Shown here one piece after another: positions 22,001 to 32,514 of a stretch of 64,000 nt of DNA. The stretch is from Cryphonectria parasitica EP155 (lineage: Eukaryota > Ascomycota > Sordariomycetes > Diaporthales > Cryphonectriaceae). The notes under the pieces were generated by a model. That model was not told the origin of the DNA. It made no database searches and saw only the letters and a program-made list of their open reading frames with translations. Position numbers and translations under genes: made by a program. How positions within the stretch are numbered: position 1 is the first letter of the stretch; each line of letters starts with the position of its first letter. The stretch is taken from positions 3,038,001 to 3,102,000 of the forward strand of contig NW_024468912.1 in the NCBI RefSeq assembly GCF_011745365.1, given 5' to 3'.

Positions 22001-22900
22001 GGACATGTCAGGATCAAGACAGTGGAGTCGCCACCTCGAGGATGGAGAACCTCGCGCTGGCCGTGAAAAGACCGGAGTTCCAGTGGTTCCATATGCTAGT
22101 CGAGGAGCGTCAAAGCTGGACACCTGGGTAACCCTAGGGGCGGCAAGCTCGTCAAGCTCGTTCTCACATGTCAATGGGCCTGGCGCAGATTGTGTCGTTA
22201 ACCCGGAGTTTTGGTTGGTCAATATTCTCCTCGCCCTTGCTGTTGTTTGACTGGGTGACTCCTCAGGCGACCTTGTCGGGAGTTCAGGCCTGCACCTCTT
22301 ATAAGATCGCTTCTGGAGCAAGTCCTTGTCCGCCATCCGCTTCCTCGTCTTAGAAGGCCCGTGCCCTCTTTCACGGCTGCTAGGTGCCCAGAACGGATCG
22401 CTGGGGAGGGGTACGCTCTTGACAGACTCCCTCCAACTCTTGATGCGACTGTAATCATCCTCATCTATGAATGAGCTCTTCCTCGCTGACGGCGGGTTGG
22501 TGGCCTCTGGACTAGGCAGCGGGTACAGACTCGTTCCCTGTGTGTCGGGTAGGTCATCGCTGCTGAGCTGGCCTGAGCCGCGAGTTCTCGCTGCCTCTAC
22601 TCTTGTCTGTGAGCGGCCATTTCGACTTGCTCGACGGGGAGCAGCCTGACGCTGGGCGCGAGAAGATTTCCACGGGTTCTGCCATGACTTGGCGTCGAAG
22701 GGGCCTCGTAGTCTGGCAGATAGCAAGTACGGGACCTCGCCGTTCAGAAACTGGAGAGCCTTGGCCTCGATGCGTATACGGCGATGCTCAGAAGCCTCAT
22801 AATAGTCGTCGTCGGAACCTGAAAGTACGGTGCCATCGTCGTGCTGAGCCTCGCAGTAAAGAGGCTCGTCGCCGAGCTGGTGGAGGTTGTGTGGTCGCAT
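19079..22900 (-). CDS. Large disordered protein ('protamine P1'-type fungal protein)
   Basis: 1273 aa if translation starts at the ATG 22900-22898 (MRPHNLHQLGDEPLYCEA). The frame stays open to 23128, but the extra 76 residues are composition-poor and the family's conserved block starts at this Met. The conserved part is N-terminal (residues ~1-65): QLGDEPLYCEAQHDD, an acidic DDDYYEAS, then RIEAKALQFLNGEVP and LRGPFDAKSWQNPWKS. Similar Sordariomycete proteins are often labelled 'protamine P1', which is an annotation habit rather than a function. The rest is Ser/Pro/acidic and probably disordered, with basic patches that could be nuclear localisation signals, for example MSKRKKQPPRRSLRLLP near the C-terminus. 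Residues ~600-715 carry four copies of a Trp motif. Function unknown. Confidence 0.82.
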   Translation of the reverse strand: MRPHNLHQLGDEPLYCEAQHDDGTVLSGSDDDYYEASEHRRIRIEAKALQFLNGEVPYLLSARLRGPFDAKSWQNPWKSSRAQRQAAPRRASRNGRSQTRVEAARTRGSGQLSSDDLPDTQGTSLYPLPSPEATNPPSARKSSFIDEDDYSRIKSWRESVKSVPLPSDPFWAPSSRERGHGPSKTRKRMADKDLLQKRSYKRCRPELPTRSPEESPSQTTARARRILTNQNSGLTTQSAPGPLTCENELDELAAPRVTQVSSFDAPRLAYGTTGTPVFSRPARGSPSSRWRLHCLDPDMSEDELSMPSTTPSRKTSQHSAERGRGSTCRSPSSKQKPFGRVLSSSIHKDITGGKTRAEHVQNSQPSSPGQRLGLQRARRLAKDAARKLTVSSQQDDSFHFHHARPTSPVQQSDKQHPRVSETGAAGLNQRPLRVQTTVAQTKCPPSTDRRNDHAKEDLDSVPSHLDNQPLLDTCSQQATTSETVENSKMVDQAGAVAVADMSIEKEAAAERMPPVLGEKDPVVQDRENEDSEAMRQEAVGTDESCIKSKVEEPAFVCTQELSPISICGKNAHASSVWPNAPVEGTAPHSNPRRISDGSDSEWSTSDNPQNLSAKSIRTLSTSSDADEASNREWSTYINTQDLSALPEQPLSNRSTNDKVVVVLQGPDDTKDPDWTTFINTQDLTITSAAGRENMSQEQAQEVESISEWSTYMSASLQTNADEMGDVTVGPVLENPATMLDTKPSEANVGDTIVVCTDQEPPVEEIVEEQARHDLVEGRITDTMAISCDEETAQPVAESREQQNVVLAEHLTDDPPSSPASVPQIEYPSQATSQPQGAGDSSLMNLDGTTASLDPMKGQSPWSKETSNILKVAMYPENGVGAALPRVVDMTSASIEPQQLQSPWQMDGNLILGTTTAPPDNLATFDGNALDMESRKPPNFWAQAKEDMPMPDTLDNESTLNEGTSRLSVLAGKVLAISAAPQTPWLGDKLPSPDFSLSVKKFSDFMELSPVKTRTSAKASILRGPASCSRLLFEAPTAPKAKRRVTFAPLPGESSPKEVTSKEDSEICVEDVSYFDARGKKTASIRVTKPTSRAASPPPSNLNITEADDFPDHDHKFSKHFAVMSKRKKQPPRRSLRLLPSDSQQTSDSQEAAAMAEAFIEASQTRKDVPELAEVPDRNIVQQIGSPADKNRCYPMGQSLCERLENIEPTDDVSAVLDNIDDFLDNTWGVNTSMDIDTDQKDQVPSHSQTAKGRVDNIGDPMLAMNINVWADSN
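20760..21103 (-). repeat. Four-copy protein motif repeat (EWST-x-INTQDL type)
   Basis: On the minus strand the motifs read EWSTSDNPQNLS, EWSTYINTQDLS, DWTTFINTQDLT and a degenerate EWSTYMSASL. The Trp codons lie at 21097, 21004, 20881 and 20779, about 31, 41 and 34 residues apart (Trp ~602, 633, 674, 708). Confidence 0.75.
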
Positions 22901-24258
22901 CTTGCTTGACCTCAGGCTGCGATCATGTGCTGTTGCGTGGGTCCCGGGGGGGCACCGCAACAGATGAAGTTGTTGACGGTACCCAGATGGCCTGAGATCG
23001 GGCGACTGCTGTGAATGAAGGCTTTGTTTAGTGTGATTAGGGGTTGGTGGACGTTTGGAAGGAGAAGCTCGAAATGAAAGAAGCTGTATCCACTTAAAAC
23101 GCGGTTGGCACAGAGACGCGCTTACCACTTTACGCCAAATTGACGCGAGGGAGCAGCAGGGATGTCCCCGCTCTCTGCGCAGAGTGCCTTTCCCCGCCTC
23201 GCAACCTTTTCCTTTCTGTCAGGTCACTTCATCCGGGGAGGCTTTACTTGGCCTCATCCATGCAAAGATCTGATTGATGATTAGCAACAGGGAAAGCCAA
23301 TTTTACTTGCTCTTTCACAGTAGCCACGCCTTTATTGATTCATAATTGTACACCTCGATACTATGCTTACATAGTACAATGATGGCAGTACATCGTACAC
23401 TGTATACTGTACAGTGTTTTGTACAGTAGGGTTTGAAGGAAAGCTCTAGCGTCTGTGTGAAGTTGTTTCCCTGCCAACCATTTCCTTCCCAGAGAACCAT
23501 GATCCAATCACAGGCTATAGCAAGGGTTCGACTTGCCGCCATGTTGTGTTATGCCACCCAACCTGCTTGTCTGACCGCAGTACAGTACAGCCACTCACCC
23601 AGGCTGAGGTGCCCAACCCCCCCCGGTCCCCTCGTCCAACGATTCCCTGCTGCAAAACCTCGAAAGCCAGCACTTCGTCTCAAAGTATGAGGAGTCGAGA
23701 CTTCTTTTTGACTTCAAAGGCCTAGACCACTTACACTCGATTGTTTCGTTCTATCTATTCGTTTAGTCATTTTTCCTCCTTCGCTTCTCGGCATTTGAAG
23801 AGGATCACCCTCTGTATCTTTCTCGTCTCGACTTGACAGCTGCAAGACGACGCCGACTTTTCACCTCAATCCTGTCGATTTACCTCGTTTCATCGCTGGG
23901 ATCGCGCAAGGCGAGCCCACAAATATCCTATCACCCCAGCCCTGCCCTGCCCAGCCCTGTCTCAACCAGCCCACCTCAAATCTGCAGGGAGCTGGACGGA
24001 TCGCACCGACCTTGTACTGTATTTGTACATATTGAGTGTCCGGCATTGGCGCGCTCCATCTCCCTGTCCAGTCCACTCCGTACTGCAGAGACCGGCCATC
24101 GCATTGCATCATTTTGCGACTTGCGCCTCAGAGGGCGCCCTCTCCCTCCGACTTGCGCATTGTCAACAGCACTTTAACATCATCGACAGCAGCCTCAACT
24201 TTCATGGATACGAGCTGAATCACCGTGCTGCGTCAGCCGCGTCAACTGCGTCCTGGCC
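22901..24258. promoter_or_regulatory. Divergent promoter region between the disordered-protein gene and cdc11
   Basis: About 1.36 kb separates two start codons that face away from each other, so both promoters and leaders must lie here. It contains six GTAC palindromes within 23348-23424 and more at 23580, 23585, 24014, 24025 and about 24079. No gene is seen inside it. Confidence 0.6.
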
Positions 24259-27200
24259 ATGTCTCACGCCTGGCTCGACGACCTCTCTGAGGACTGGCCT
24301 TCGCAGCCAGCATCACCAGAGAGATCCAAAACTTCGACGAGAAACGGCACAGCGACATCCAGCTTCAGGTCTCCTGGGACTAAGATTCCTCAACCGCTCA
24401 GCAGCCAGGCCGCCGAGAGAAAGTTCGCCCACACGTCCGCACAGAACAGTAGTGTGGTTCTCAACGAGCGAACCCCCAGCGACATCAACATCCCCGTCTC
24501 CTCCGTCAACAGGAACACGCCCTCGAAACTCTCTCGTGAGATCAGGCAGCCTTCCTGGCGCGGCCACCGCGCAACCAAGTCCGATTTCGAATCGCCCGCC
24601 GGCTCCGTCGTACACAACACCGTGCAGCACAGGTCCAGCAGCTCATCGCCGGGCAAGGACAAAGGCAATACACCAGAATGGAGGCGCAGACTAATTCATG
24701 GCGATTTCGCCTATGGCGAGCAGCGGGACCTGTTTACATCTGCAGCCAACGGCCTGGAGGGAATGTTCAAGCCACCCGTGCCGAGCGCACCAAGCCGAGC
24801 TTCTTTTGCGCAGCCAGCAGCTGGCGCCGACGAAGACGATGACGACGGCCGGCCGCCTCGAAGTGGAATAACCATTCCTTCCAGCCCGCCTGCGCCCGCC
24901 CAAAAGTATACCGGTGACGAGAGCTACAGCGATCAATCCACCGATGAGGAACTACCCGTGCAAGAGCAGCCTAGTCAGCCCCGAAGTCAACAAATTAGAT
25001 ACAGGTTAAACGACGAAGCCTCGGTGGACTTTAGCCAGAACAGTGTCATGTCCAGCCCCCCGCGATATTCCCCCGGCCGATCAAGCCAGCTGTCGCCCTT
25101 CTCCAGGCCCCTGCAGGTGCCGGACAATGGGTCACGGAGGGTTAGCAATCAGAGTGCAGCCCAGCACGAGGACTTCAGCCCTATCCTGATCGCCAAAAAA
25201 AGCAGTGACGACGGGAAAATTGACTTTGAACCGGTGGGCTTCTCTCCATCAGAACTACAGCAGCGTCTGGAGAAATTACGAGTCAGGCCTTCGGTCAGCG
25301 ATTCAGAAGAGGACAGCTCGCAGGTTGTGAGAAGATCCCGCAACTCAGATGCCGCAGAGGACTCCAAAGAGCTCAACAGCTTCGTCAATGCTCGTGGAGG
25401 AGGTCCCTCTGACGAGTACTCTTTCCTGCATCACCCAGTCCCGTCAGGGTTTCGAAACGTATCAGACATGTTTCCAGAATCCTCTCTGCAGGCGAGCACG
25501 CCGAAACAATTTCCGAGCATACGCATACATGAGCCAGACAGCTTTCATTTGCAGGCTCAGACCCCATCTGTTCCCGCGGCTCCGTTTCCGAGCCCGGAGA
25601 AGAAGGCGCTTCAGGCTGCCGTCGCGAGTAGCAGTCCGCTGAAATTATTTGGGCCGTACGATACGTTTACCAATAAGACGTTTCAGGCACGAATCGAACA
25701 AATTGAGAAACGAAACGCTTCGCCTGGCTCGGAGCATGATAACCTGGACGACGAGCGAAAAGTATCGGTGGATATGTTGAGGCACATGGTCCAGCCAGCC
25801 TCTCGTCCATCTACGGCGACGTCTAGGGCAGCCCTGCGAGCCAAAGAGCCTCTTAAACAACCTACTCGGTCCTTCAGTCAATTTGGTGCGGGAGAGTTGG
25901 ATGGTTATGCGTTCAAGGAGGATTTCACCCGGCTCTCGAACGACTCGGGAGACGGATCAATTGTACACCATTCAGTCTCGTTCGAACCTCCGACCAACTT
26001 CTCACCGCCGCCCGCCAATAATATTGTGATTGGCAAGCGCCGTCAGAAGTCAGAGTCTACGCCTTCGACACAGGGCACGACTACCTCGCGGGAGTTCGGT
26101 GGACGGCCAATGCAAACACTCCCCACACCTAGCCCAGGAGATCTGGCTGCGGAAATCAAGAGACACCGGACTTCGCCCACGAAGAACCCAACACCGAAAC
26201 GCAGAAGAACCCTTCACCAGTCCGACATAGCGTTTGGCGTTGAAAACGACCTGTTGTTGGAGCCACCGTATGACACCATGCCCACGCAGCTTCTGGTTGG
26301 CAAGCGACGCAAGGATGCAGGCGCCGGCGACAAGCAACGAAAAGCCAATGGCAATCTTCTAGCATCTCGACAGCTACCACGTCCACGGACGCCAACTCCG
26401 AGTCAGCCATCATCTCTCCGACGAGAAGTCCACCGCAGCCCGGATAGCTTCCTAGAGCAAGAAATCGCCAAATTGCCGCGCAAACCTCAGACCCAAGTGG
26501 CGTCTACTGACGAGAGGAAGCCTTCCATTAGAACCGAAGACTATCTCAATGCAGCACATCGAATCATGGCAGCCCTCAGGCGCAAAACCGGTCTACCGAG
26601 TGGTTCCGCAAGCTTGGAAGAATCTGAAGAGGAATTTCACAGGAACTTTAGCAACTACACTGTCGATAATGCTTCGATTCAAGATTCGACCCGAGAGAAA
26701 TTGTCGCGGCCGCCTAGTCGAGAGGGACAGCCAATTCCAAGGGCAGCTAAGAGACAAGAAGACCCCATCTTGGTGAATCATCTCAAGCAATATGAGGAGC
26801 ATAGCGATATGGACGATATTATCGCCGCCTCCTTGCGCTCGCTCGGTGTTTCCAAGGAGGACATCAAGGCCGTCAAGGCCTTGGAGGAGGAATCTCGTGG
26901 CTCCAGGTCCGAGAATTCAGACCTCGGAATGCTGGAAGACAGCGTGGTCGTCAGCCACCCGCCATTCCTCCCGTTCTCGAGGAACACCAACCGATATGAG
27001 AACTCGACAGCCGCAGAACAAGTGGAACGCTTCCGCGGCCGGTTTCCCTCCAACACGTCTGGATCGGAGTCTGGATACTCGACAGTCCGGACGGGCTCGT
27101 CGCGGAACTCGGATACCAGAAGGACGATTGCTCCCGAGAGTGTGTCCCATCTTATCCCTGACCAGGTCGGCAGCATGGTCCTTGATAAGGAGCGCAATGT

Positions 27201-29730
27201 ATGGGTCAAGGCCAGAGTTCCACAGGCAACACGCCACAGGCGCAGCAGCACATTGTTGTCGGAAAACAGTGACGACGACCCATTTGCCGACATTCCTGAC
27301 CTGACTGTGGATGTATCCAAAGAGCTGCAAAATTTGAGGGACAGAATGGCGCAGGGCGCAGCAAACGCGCGAGCCACCGAAGCTGAAATGGCCGCCAAAG
27401 GTCAAGGCAGGCTCGATCAGAGTGGCATTTTGAAGCCGATACTGGTGAGAGATTCTGGAGATAGACTGGGCAAGAACAGCACGTCAAGAACGCCCAGCAG
27501 GCTGATTGACCAGTTCGTTGAGACTGATGACGAGGACGTGGAGAAAGAAATCACCATACACAACGATCGTCTTGATGAGGCCTCGCCAAAGCGGCGACCA
27601 CAGGTCAATTTCTCGTCACCCGTGTCCATCGTCATACAGGATGCACACGCCAGCGGCGGGATGTCTGACGACCAGGACGCCAGCGTTGTTGAACCCATCA
27701 TGTTGAATTTGTCCCAACCTAAGGCGCGAAATGGTGGGCGGAACGTCTCGTTCCAGTCGATCAATAACAGCAGCAACAGCAATGAGAACATTGCACGGCC
27801 ACGAAGCTCCTCCAGCGCACCATCGCGACACATGCCGGTCCAAGGAGAGAATTTTGTGCCCCAACCGGTCTCTGTTATTGAAGAACAGGATGAAGATAGC
27901 CAGGGCGGAAAGGCTGGCGGCAGCAGGGAGCTCAGCATTGTCCTTGAACAAAGTCTTGCGGACCCGAAGTTGCCAAACCCTAAGCCTCGTCAGACCAGTC
28001 TGAGCATCTTGGTGACAACTCCAGCTCGGCCACAAGCACAGCCTCGACCAGAGAACGCAGAGATCATCGGCCATTATGTCGGGGATCTTTCGCTGACTCC
28101 TTTACCCGACTTCACAGCCCATCAAGACCAATCGTATGCCTTGGAAGTAAGCTACGTACTTGGTGACCACAACCTCGTCACCGGTGATGGGTCGAAACAG
28201 CACATGTCTCAAGCCGTTCGCCATCTGGTTGATAAGATTGCAGAGGTCGAAGCCTTCGAGCCTTTCTGGGAAGACATGAAGGAGATCGAACTCCGAGACA
28301 AGAACCTAGACAGCCTGCACATGCTCGATCGGTTCTGTGGGCGACTTGTGAGAGTGGATGCTTCTCAGAATTCGATCCGGGCTCTGGATGGCATCCCGTC
28401 AAGTGTCCGTGAGCTGAAGGTCTCTCACAACATGCTGAGCGACCTGTCTGCGTGGGACCGTCTCGCAAACCTGCAATACGTCGACATTTCAGGCAACAAA
28501 ATCAGAAGCCTCTCTTCCTTCCGAAATCTGGTGCACCTGCGGGATCTAATTGCAGACAATACTGGCTTGGCCAACTTGGACGGCATCAAGTACCACGAGG
28601 CCCTGCTGACCATCCGAGCCAGAGGCAACGACATTGAAGAAGTTGACTTTGACGGCACATGCTTACAGAGACTCGCGAGTCTTGACCTCGAGGGCAACAA
28701 GATTCGGCAAGTTGAGAACTTGCACGAGCTCTCGTCACTGTCCTATCTCAACTTGAGGGGCAACCAGATGGTCGAATTTGCTCCCAAGGAGAACACGCCT
28801 CTGAAGCATCTCGTGATCAGTGACAACAAGCTGCGCAGCCTCGACGTGACTGCGATGGCAAGCCTTCATACGGTCTATGCGGATCGCAACAAGCTGACAA
28901 CCGTGCATGGTCTACGCCACACACGGCATTTGGACACCCTGTCACTTCGAGAGCAGGGCGGATCCAGACCATTTGACATGGCCACGCTCGCTCGGGCGTA
29001 TGAAGTGCGGAAACTGTTCCTCTCTGGTAATCGCCTCGGACTGTTCAGTCCACCTCGCAATTTCTTGAACCTTCAGCTTCTGGATCTGGCGAACTGCGGC
29101 CTCCAGCGACTACCCGATGATCTGGGCCAAATGATGCCCAACCTGCGGGTATTGAACCTCAACTTCAATGGCTTCTCGGACATCAGCGGCATCCTGGGGA
29201 TCCCGAGGTTGAAGCGTCTCTTCCTCGCAGGGAATCGATTTGCAGACCTGAAATCCCTCCTCAAGATACTTGCCGAGTTCCCCTCGCTGGCGGAGGTCGA
29301 TCTTCGGGACACCTTCCTCACACAGGGCTTCTACCCAACGGTGCAAATGGTAATTCACAGGAATGGGAATACCTGTCAGCCAGCCATCGATCCGTTCAGA
29401 CTGCCCGACGCAGATGCGGGGCGTGATGCCAAATTCTGTTGCCTTCTTGATATGGACACGAGGATTCAACGCCGCACCTATGAGCGGAAGATGGTCAAGG
29501 CTTGTGCACAACTCCAAAAATTGGACGGTCTGTCGGTAGACAAGAGGGTCAGGCATGTCAAGGACATCGTATGGAGGACGATGGTTGAGAGGGGCCTGCT
29601 GTTGAGGCCGGATGGTTCACCATTTGACCTGTCGATGTTCGCATTGGACGAAGGACCGTCGTCATCATACATTGCTGACGTGGACTCGGAGAAAAGCAGC
29701 AACACCCTTAAGGGGAGGCGAGAAGGGTGA
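24259..29730 (+). CDS. cdc11: Septation initiation network scaffold (Cdc11/Nud1 family, LRR)
   Basis: Single exon, 1823 aa. Start ATG 24259 gives MSHAWLDDLSEDWPSQP, the conserved N-terminal signature of filamentous-fungal Cdc11 orthologues. Cdc11 (S. pombe) and Nud1 (S. cerevisiae) anchor the SIN/mitotic-exit kinases at the spindle pole body and so couple mitosis to septation. Residues 1 to ~1270 are Ser/Pro-rich, charged and probably disordered, with many SP/TP sites suited to mitotic phosphorylation. From about residue 1340 to 1720 there is a leucine-rich-repeat array with the LxxLxLxxNxI pattern (LRVDASQNSI-like units, YVDISGNKIRSL, SLDLEGNKIRQV, YLNLRGNQM, VLNLNFNGFSDI, RLFLAGNRFADL). A C-terminal cap follows (YERKMVKACAQLQKLDGL). 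Length and architecture match the family. Confidence 0.93.
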   Translation: MSHAWLDDLSEDWPSQPASPERSKTSTRNGTATSSFRSPGTKIPQPLSSQAAERKFAHTSAQNSSVVLNERTPSDINIPVSSVNRNTPSKLSREIRQPSWRGHRATKSDFESPAGSVVHNTVQHRSSSSSPGKDKGNTPEWRRRLIHGDFAYGEQRDLFTSAANGLEGMFKPPVPSAPSRASFAQPAAGADEDDDDGRPPRSGITIPSSPPAPAQKYTGDESYSDQSTDEELPVQEQPSQPRSQQIRYRLNDEASVDFSQNSVMSSPPRYSPGRSSQLSPFSRPLQVPDNGSRRVSNQSAAQHEDFSPILIAKKSSDDGKIDFEPVGFSPSELQQRLEKLRVRPSVSDSEEDSSQVVRRSRNSDAAEDSKELNSFVNARGGGPSDEYSFLHHPVPSGFRNVSDMFPESSLQASTPKQFPSIRIHEPDSFHLQAQTPSVPAAPFPSPEKKALQAAVASSSPLKLFGPYDTFTNKTFQARIEQIEKRNASPGSEHDNLDDERKVSVDMLRHMVQPASRPSTATSRAALRAKEPLKQPTRSFSQFGAGELDGYAFKEDFTRLSNDSGDGSIVHHSVSFEPPTNFSPPPANNIVIGKRRQKSESTPSTQGTTTSREFGGRPMQTLPTPSPGDLAAEIKRHRTSPTKNPTPKRRRTLHQSDIAFGVENDLLLEPPYDTMPTQLLVGKRRKDAGAGDKQRKANGNLLASRQLPRPRTPTPSQPSSLRREVHRSPDSFLEQEIAKLPRKPQTQVASTDERKPSIRTEDYLNAAHRIMAALRRKTGLPSGSASLEESEEEFHRNFSNYTVDNASIQDSTREKLSRPPSREGQPIPRAAKRQEDPILVNHLKQYEEHSDMDDIIAASLRSLGVSKEDIKAVKALEEESRGSRSENSDLGMLEDSVVVSHPPFLPFSRNTNRYENSTAAEQVERFRGRFPSNTSGSESGYSTVRTGSSRNSDTRRTIAPESVSHLIPDQVGSMVLDKERNVWVKARVPQATRHRRSSTLLSENSDDDPFADIPDLTVDVSKELQNLRDRMAQGAANARATEAEMAAKGQGRLDQSGILKPILVRDSGDRLGKNSTSRTPSRLIDQFVETDDEDVEKEITIHNDRLDEASPKRRPQVNFSSPVSIVIQDAHASGGMSDDQDASVVEPIMLNLSQPKARNGGRNVSFQSINNSSNSNENIARPRSSSSAPSRHMPVQGENFVPQPVSVIEEQDEDSQGGKAGGSRELSIVLEQSLADPKLPNPKPRQTSLSILVTTPARPQAQPRPENAEIIGHYVGDLSLTPLPDFTAHQDQSYALEVSYVLGDHNLVTGDGSKQHMSQAVRHLVDKIAEVEAFEPFWEDMKEIELRDKNLDSLHMLDRFCGRLVRVDASQNSIRALDGIPSSVRELKVSHNMLSDLSAWDRLANLQYVDISGNKIRSLSSFRNLVHLRDLIADNTGLANLDGIKYHEALLTIRARGNDIEEVDFDGTCLQRLASLDLEGNKIRQVENLHELSSLSYLNLRGNQMVEFAPKENTPLKHLVISDNKLRSLDVTAMASLHTVYADRNKLTTVHGLRHTRHLDTLSLREQGGSRPFDMATLARAYEVRKLFLSGNRLGLFSPPRNFLNLQLLDLANCGLQRLPDDLGQMMPNLRVLNLNFNGFSDISGILGIPRLKRLFLAGNRFADLKSLLKILAEFPSLAEVDLRDTFLTQGFYPTVQMVIHRNGNTCQPAIDPFRLPDADAGRDAKFCCLLDMDTRIQRRTYERKMVKACAQLQKLDGLSVDKRVRHVKDIVWRTMVERGLLLRPDGSPFDLSMFALDEGPSSSYIADVDSEKSSNTLKGRREG

Positions 29731-31300
29731 CCTCACGAGAGTTCCCGCTGGAAAGCCGAAGACAGCTTCGCATGAGAAGTCGGCAACGAGAGGCGAGTGT
29801 GTACGAGAATCTATTACGTTACGGGCGTTTTGGGCATTGGAAAACAGGCGCAAAAGGAGAAACATCATGTCAGCAAGGACCTTTTATCTTTTCTTTCTTT
29901 CTTTCTGCATTAGTGTTTTCAACGGCAACGATAGGTCTACTTGGTTTTAATCTGTATAATAGCTGGACCCCTGCGCAGAGACGGGGAGGGCGGAACGGAA
30001 TCAAGATACCAGGTGTGGAAAGGGTTGATGATAATGAAGATGGAGCGACTTATCAGAGTCGTAGTTTTTCTATCGACAGCGTTTCCATCCAGCCTTACAT
30101 TGTAAGCATGTTTCAACATAATCTACCCAGCGCAAAGCTGATCGATACGAGGTCTCTTGTCTTGCTGCATCTTTTGCTACCCACCTAGGAACGCGCGCAA
30201 TACATGAGGACTATCCACATCCCAGCCTTTCTATTTTCTGAATCTGTTGTCTGAGAGCGCTTCACAACACGAGGATGCACAATGATGACTCGAACACAAG
30301 CAGGGTACTCCGACTCCGTCCGGGCTTCGCCGCAGCTTAACTTTAGCACTTTTGTAACTAAGCCACAAAAGATACATACATACGAAAGCAACGTGCCAAC
30401 AATAACAACGACGACGCGCTCCGGGCGCGCGGGAAAAGCGGAGGAGGGAAAGAAAAGAAAAAGGGAAAGCTAAACAAGCCAACAACAACAAAGAACGCCT
30501 TCGGGAGCCTGGTTCAAAACATTGAAAGGTACGCGATGTATCCCCATCGCACACCCTTTGCGTGACCACATGAACCAACACCCCGCCCTTTTCCCCCGGT
30601 GTGTATCATCTGTGCAGCTGGTCTGGCTGGCCTGTATGCCGCCACTTCCCTCCAATGGTGGAGGAGGAGGAGCAAGAGGGAGGAGGAGGCCTGCCAGACA
30701 GGGAGTAGAGCAAATACGAAAGCACGCTCCTCCGCCCCGGCGAGAAGACCACTCGCCTTTCTTGGTTGTGTTCAAGGATGTTGATCCGGCGGACGGGGAG
30801 CGGCTGCGTGTCTCAGACCTTTTTTATTTATTTAACCTATTTCCTTCTTCGATCTTCGTGAGCGTGGGGGTAGGTGTTGTTGGAGAAGAAAGAAGCAGGA
30901 AGAGGAGGAAGAGAGGAGAAGAGGGGGGCAAACTTGTCGTGTTCTTTTTTTCTTTTGGTGAAAAAGGAGACCTTTCGGGTATCATGCAGACACTCAAGCA
31001 CACCAACACACCCACACGACAAGTGCCGATAACGACACTCGGCTGTAGATCATCAAGCCTCGAAGGAGCTGCAGATCTGCTACATACACAAGATAGACGA
31101 AGGGAGATAGACCCATAGAGGGACACAGAGAGAGAGAGAAGCCCACCGGATCGTGTTTTCCCGACAGTGCCGGGCGTGGGCGCAGCCACGAGGACCCTGA
31201 GCATTCGTATCGCCCTGCTACTGCAGCTGCAGCAACTTTTGACGCGCACGAAAGATCGTCGTGTGGGCGTGATCGTCTTGGTGGTGTAGGGGACGCGACG
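29731..31300. other. Start of 13.4-kb gene-poor region: 3' flank of cdc11
   Basis: No gene seen. The first part should hold the cdc11 3' UTR. Beyond about 30.4 kb the sequence is dominated by AG-rich and GGA-rich low-complexity stretches. Open frames here (for example 30522-31118, +) are low-complexity and unlike known proteins. Confidence 0.5.
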
Positions 31301-31304
31301 AGCC

Positions 31305-31315
31305 GTGTGTGTGTA

Positions 31316-31350
<35 letters not shown>

Positions 31351-31352
31351 GT
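31305..31352 (+). repeat. Imperfect (GT)n microsatellite
   Basis: About 24 GT-type dinucleotides with a short GC interruption near 31335-31342. Confidence 0.9.
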
Positions 31353-31644
31353 TACCAGCCACATACCACTAAAGCACCACCACTATCATCAATGCCATCA
31401 TCATCATCGCCGCCGCCTTTGCCGCCACAACGACCCAGAGAGAGGACGAGACAAGTGTGAGATATCTTACAAATCAACTGATAAGTAGCTCGTGCGAGGC
31501 AAGATCACAGAATGTAGTCAAAAGTCGAAAAGGAAAGGCAACTTCAGTACTGCTGATGATGCTGCTGCTGACCAGTCAACGGGTGGTCAGGGAAACAAGT
31601 ATCAATACTACCGCCACTCGAGGTACGTATTCGTCATGAACAAA

Positions 31645-31683
31645 ACACACACACACACACTCACACACACACTCACACTCACA
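31645..31683 (+). repeat. Imperfect (CA)n microsatellite
   Basis: ACAC runs interrupted by single T substitutions. It is the complement class of the (GT)n tract about 290 bp to its left. Confidence 0.9.
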
Positions 31684-32514
31684 CCCGAGAGAAATAGACA
31701 GAGACAAGAGTAGAGAGAGGGCCGCGTAAGGCGCCTTTCGGTAGTGCTCGAGAGCTGGTGGTGTGTGGCAAGTGGGCGTGGGTGGGCCCCCTTTTCCCCT
31801 ACTCTTCCTACTCTCTTCCCTGACTTGAAAAGTGGCAGCCTATTACAAACTATGTAAATGGGCAAAAAGGAAAGAGAGAAGGAAACAAGGTAGAAAATCA
31901 AAGGAATAATAATGATGGTGTCTATGCACAACAGGAAGAAGCACAAAAAAACCACCGATGGGGGGTGGGGGGGGGGGGGGCAGGCAAAGATGATCGCCTG
32001 AGTATGCGAACGCCTGGTGCATATCCGTTATGCAGACATGCACATCACACATCCACATTCTCTCCCCCCTTCCCCGCCTTGTCGGAGAAGAAGGGGGGGG
32101 GGACCAGTGGAAGGGTGGAGGAAGGAGGCGCCTGGCTGGCGATCTTTGCTTGTGACCCTGCCTGACAAGACAAGCCCGGATGACGTCGTGCGCGGAGACG
32201 TGTGTGATGGAGCAGAAAGGCAGGAGCAGTGGACTTTCTCAAAATTTGTTTTTAGTCCTTCCTGGTCGCTGAGTTTAGTCTATGGTCACGAGAATGTGTG
32301 ATCTCGGGCAAGAGGGGCTGAAGGGGAAAAGAAGAGCAAAAACTCCAAATAGAAGGACAAATAGAAGGACAAGGAGAGAAACAAAGAATTGGAGGCAAGG
32401 AGCATTCTCTAAAGTCCAGTCCCTCTCTTTCTTTACTTATTCTCAAGTCTCACCGAAGAGAAACAAGTTCGTGTGAAAAGGCTACTACGAGTAGGAGAGA
32501 CAAAACACGGCGTC

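Noticed and set aside
22901..23128. N-terminal extension of the disordered protein to 23128
   Set aside because: The 76 extra residues are not protein-like and precede the conserved MRPHNLHQLGDEP block, which has its own ATG in good context.
30522..31118. 198-codon plus-strand frame in the gene-free interval
   Set aside because: It is produced mostly by GGA/AGA-rich simple sequence; composition is unlike protein, and no domain or clean intron signals were found.
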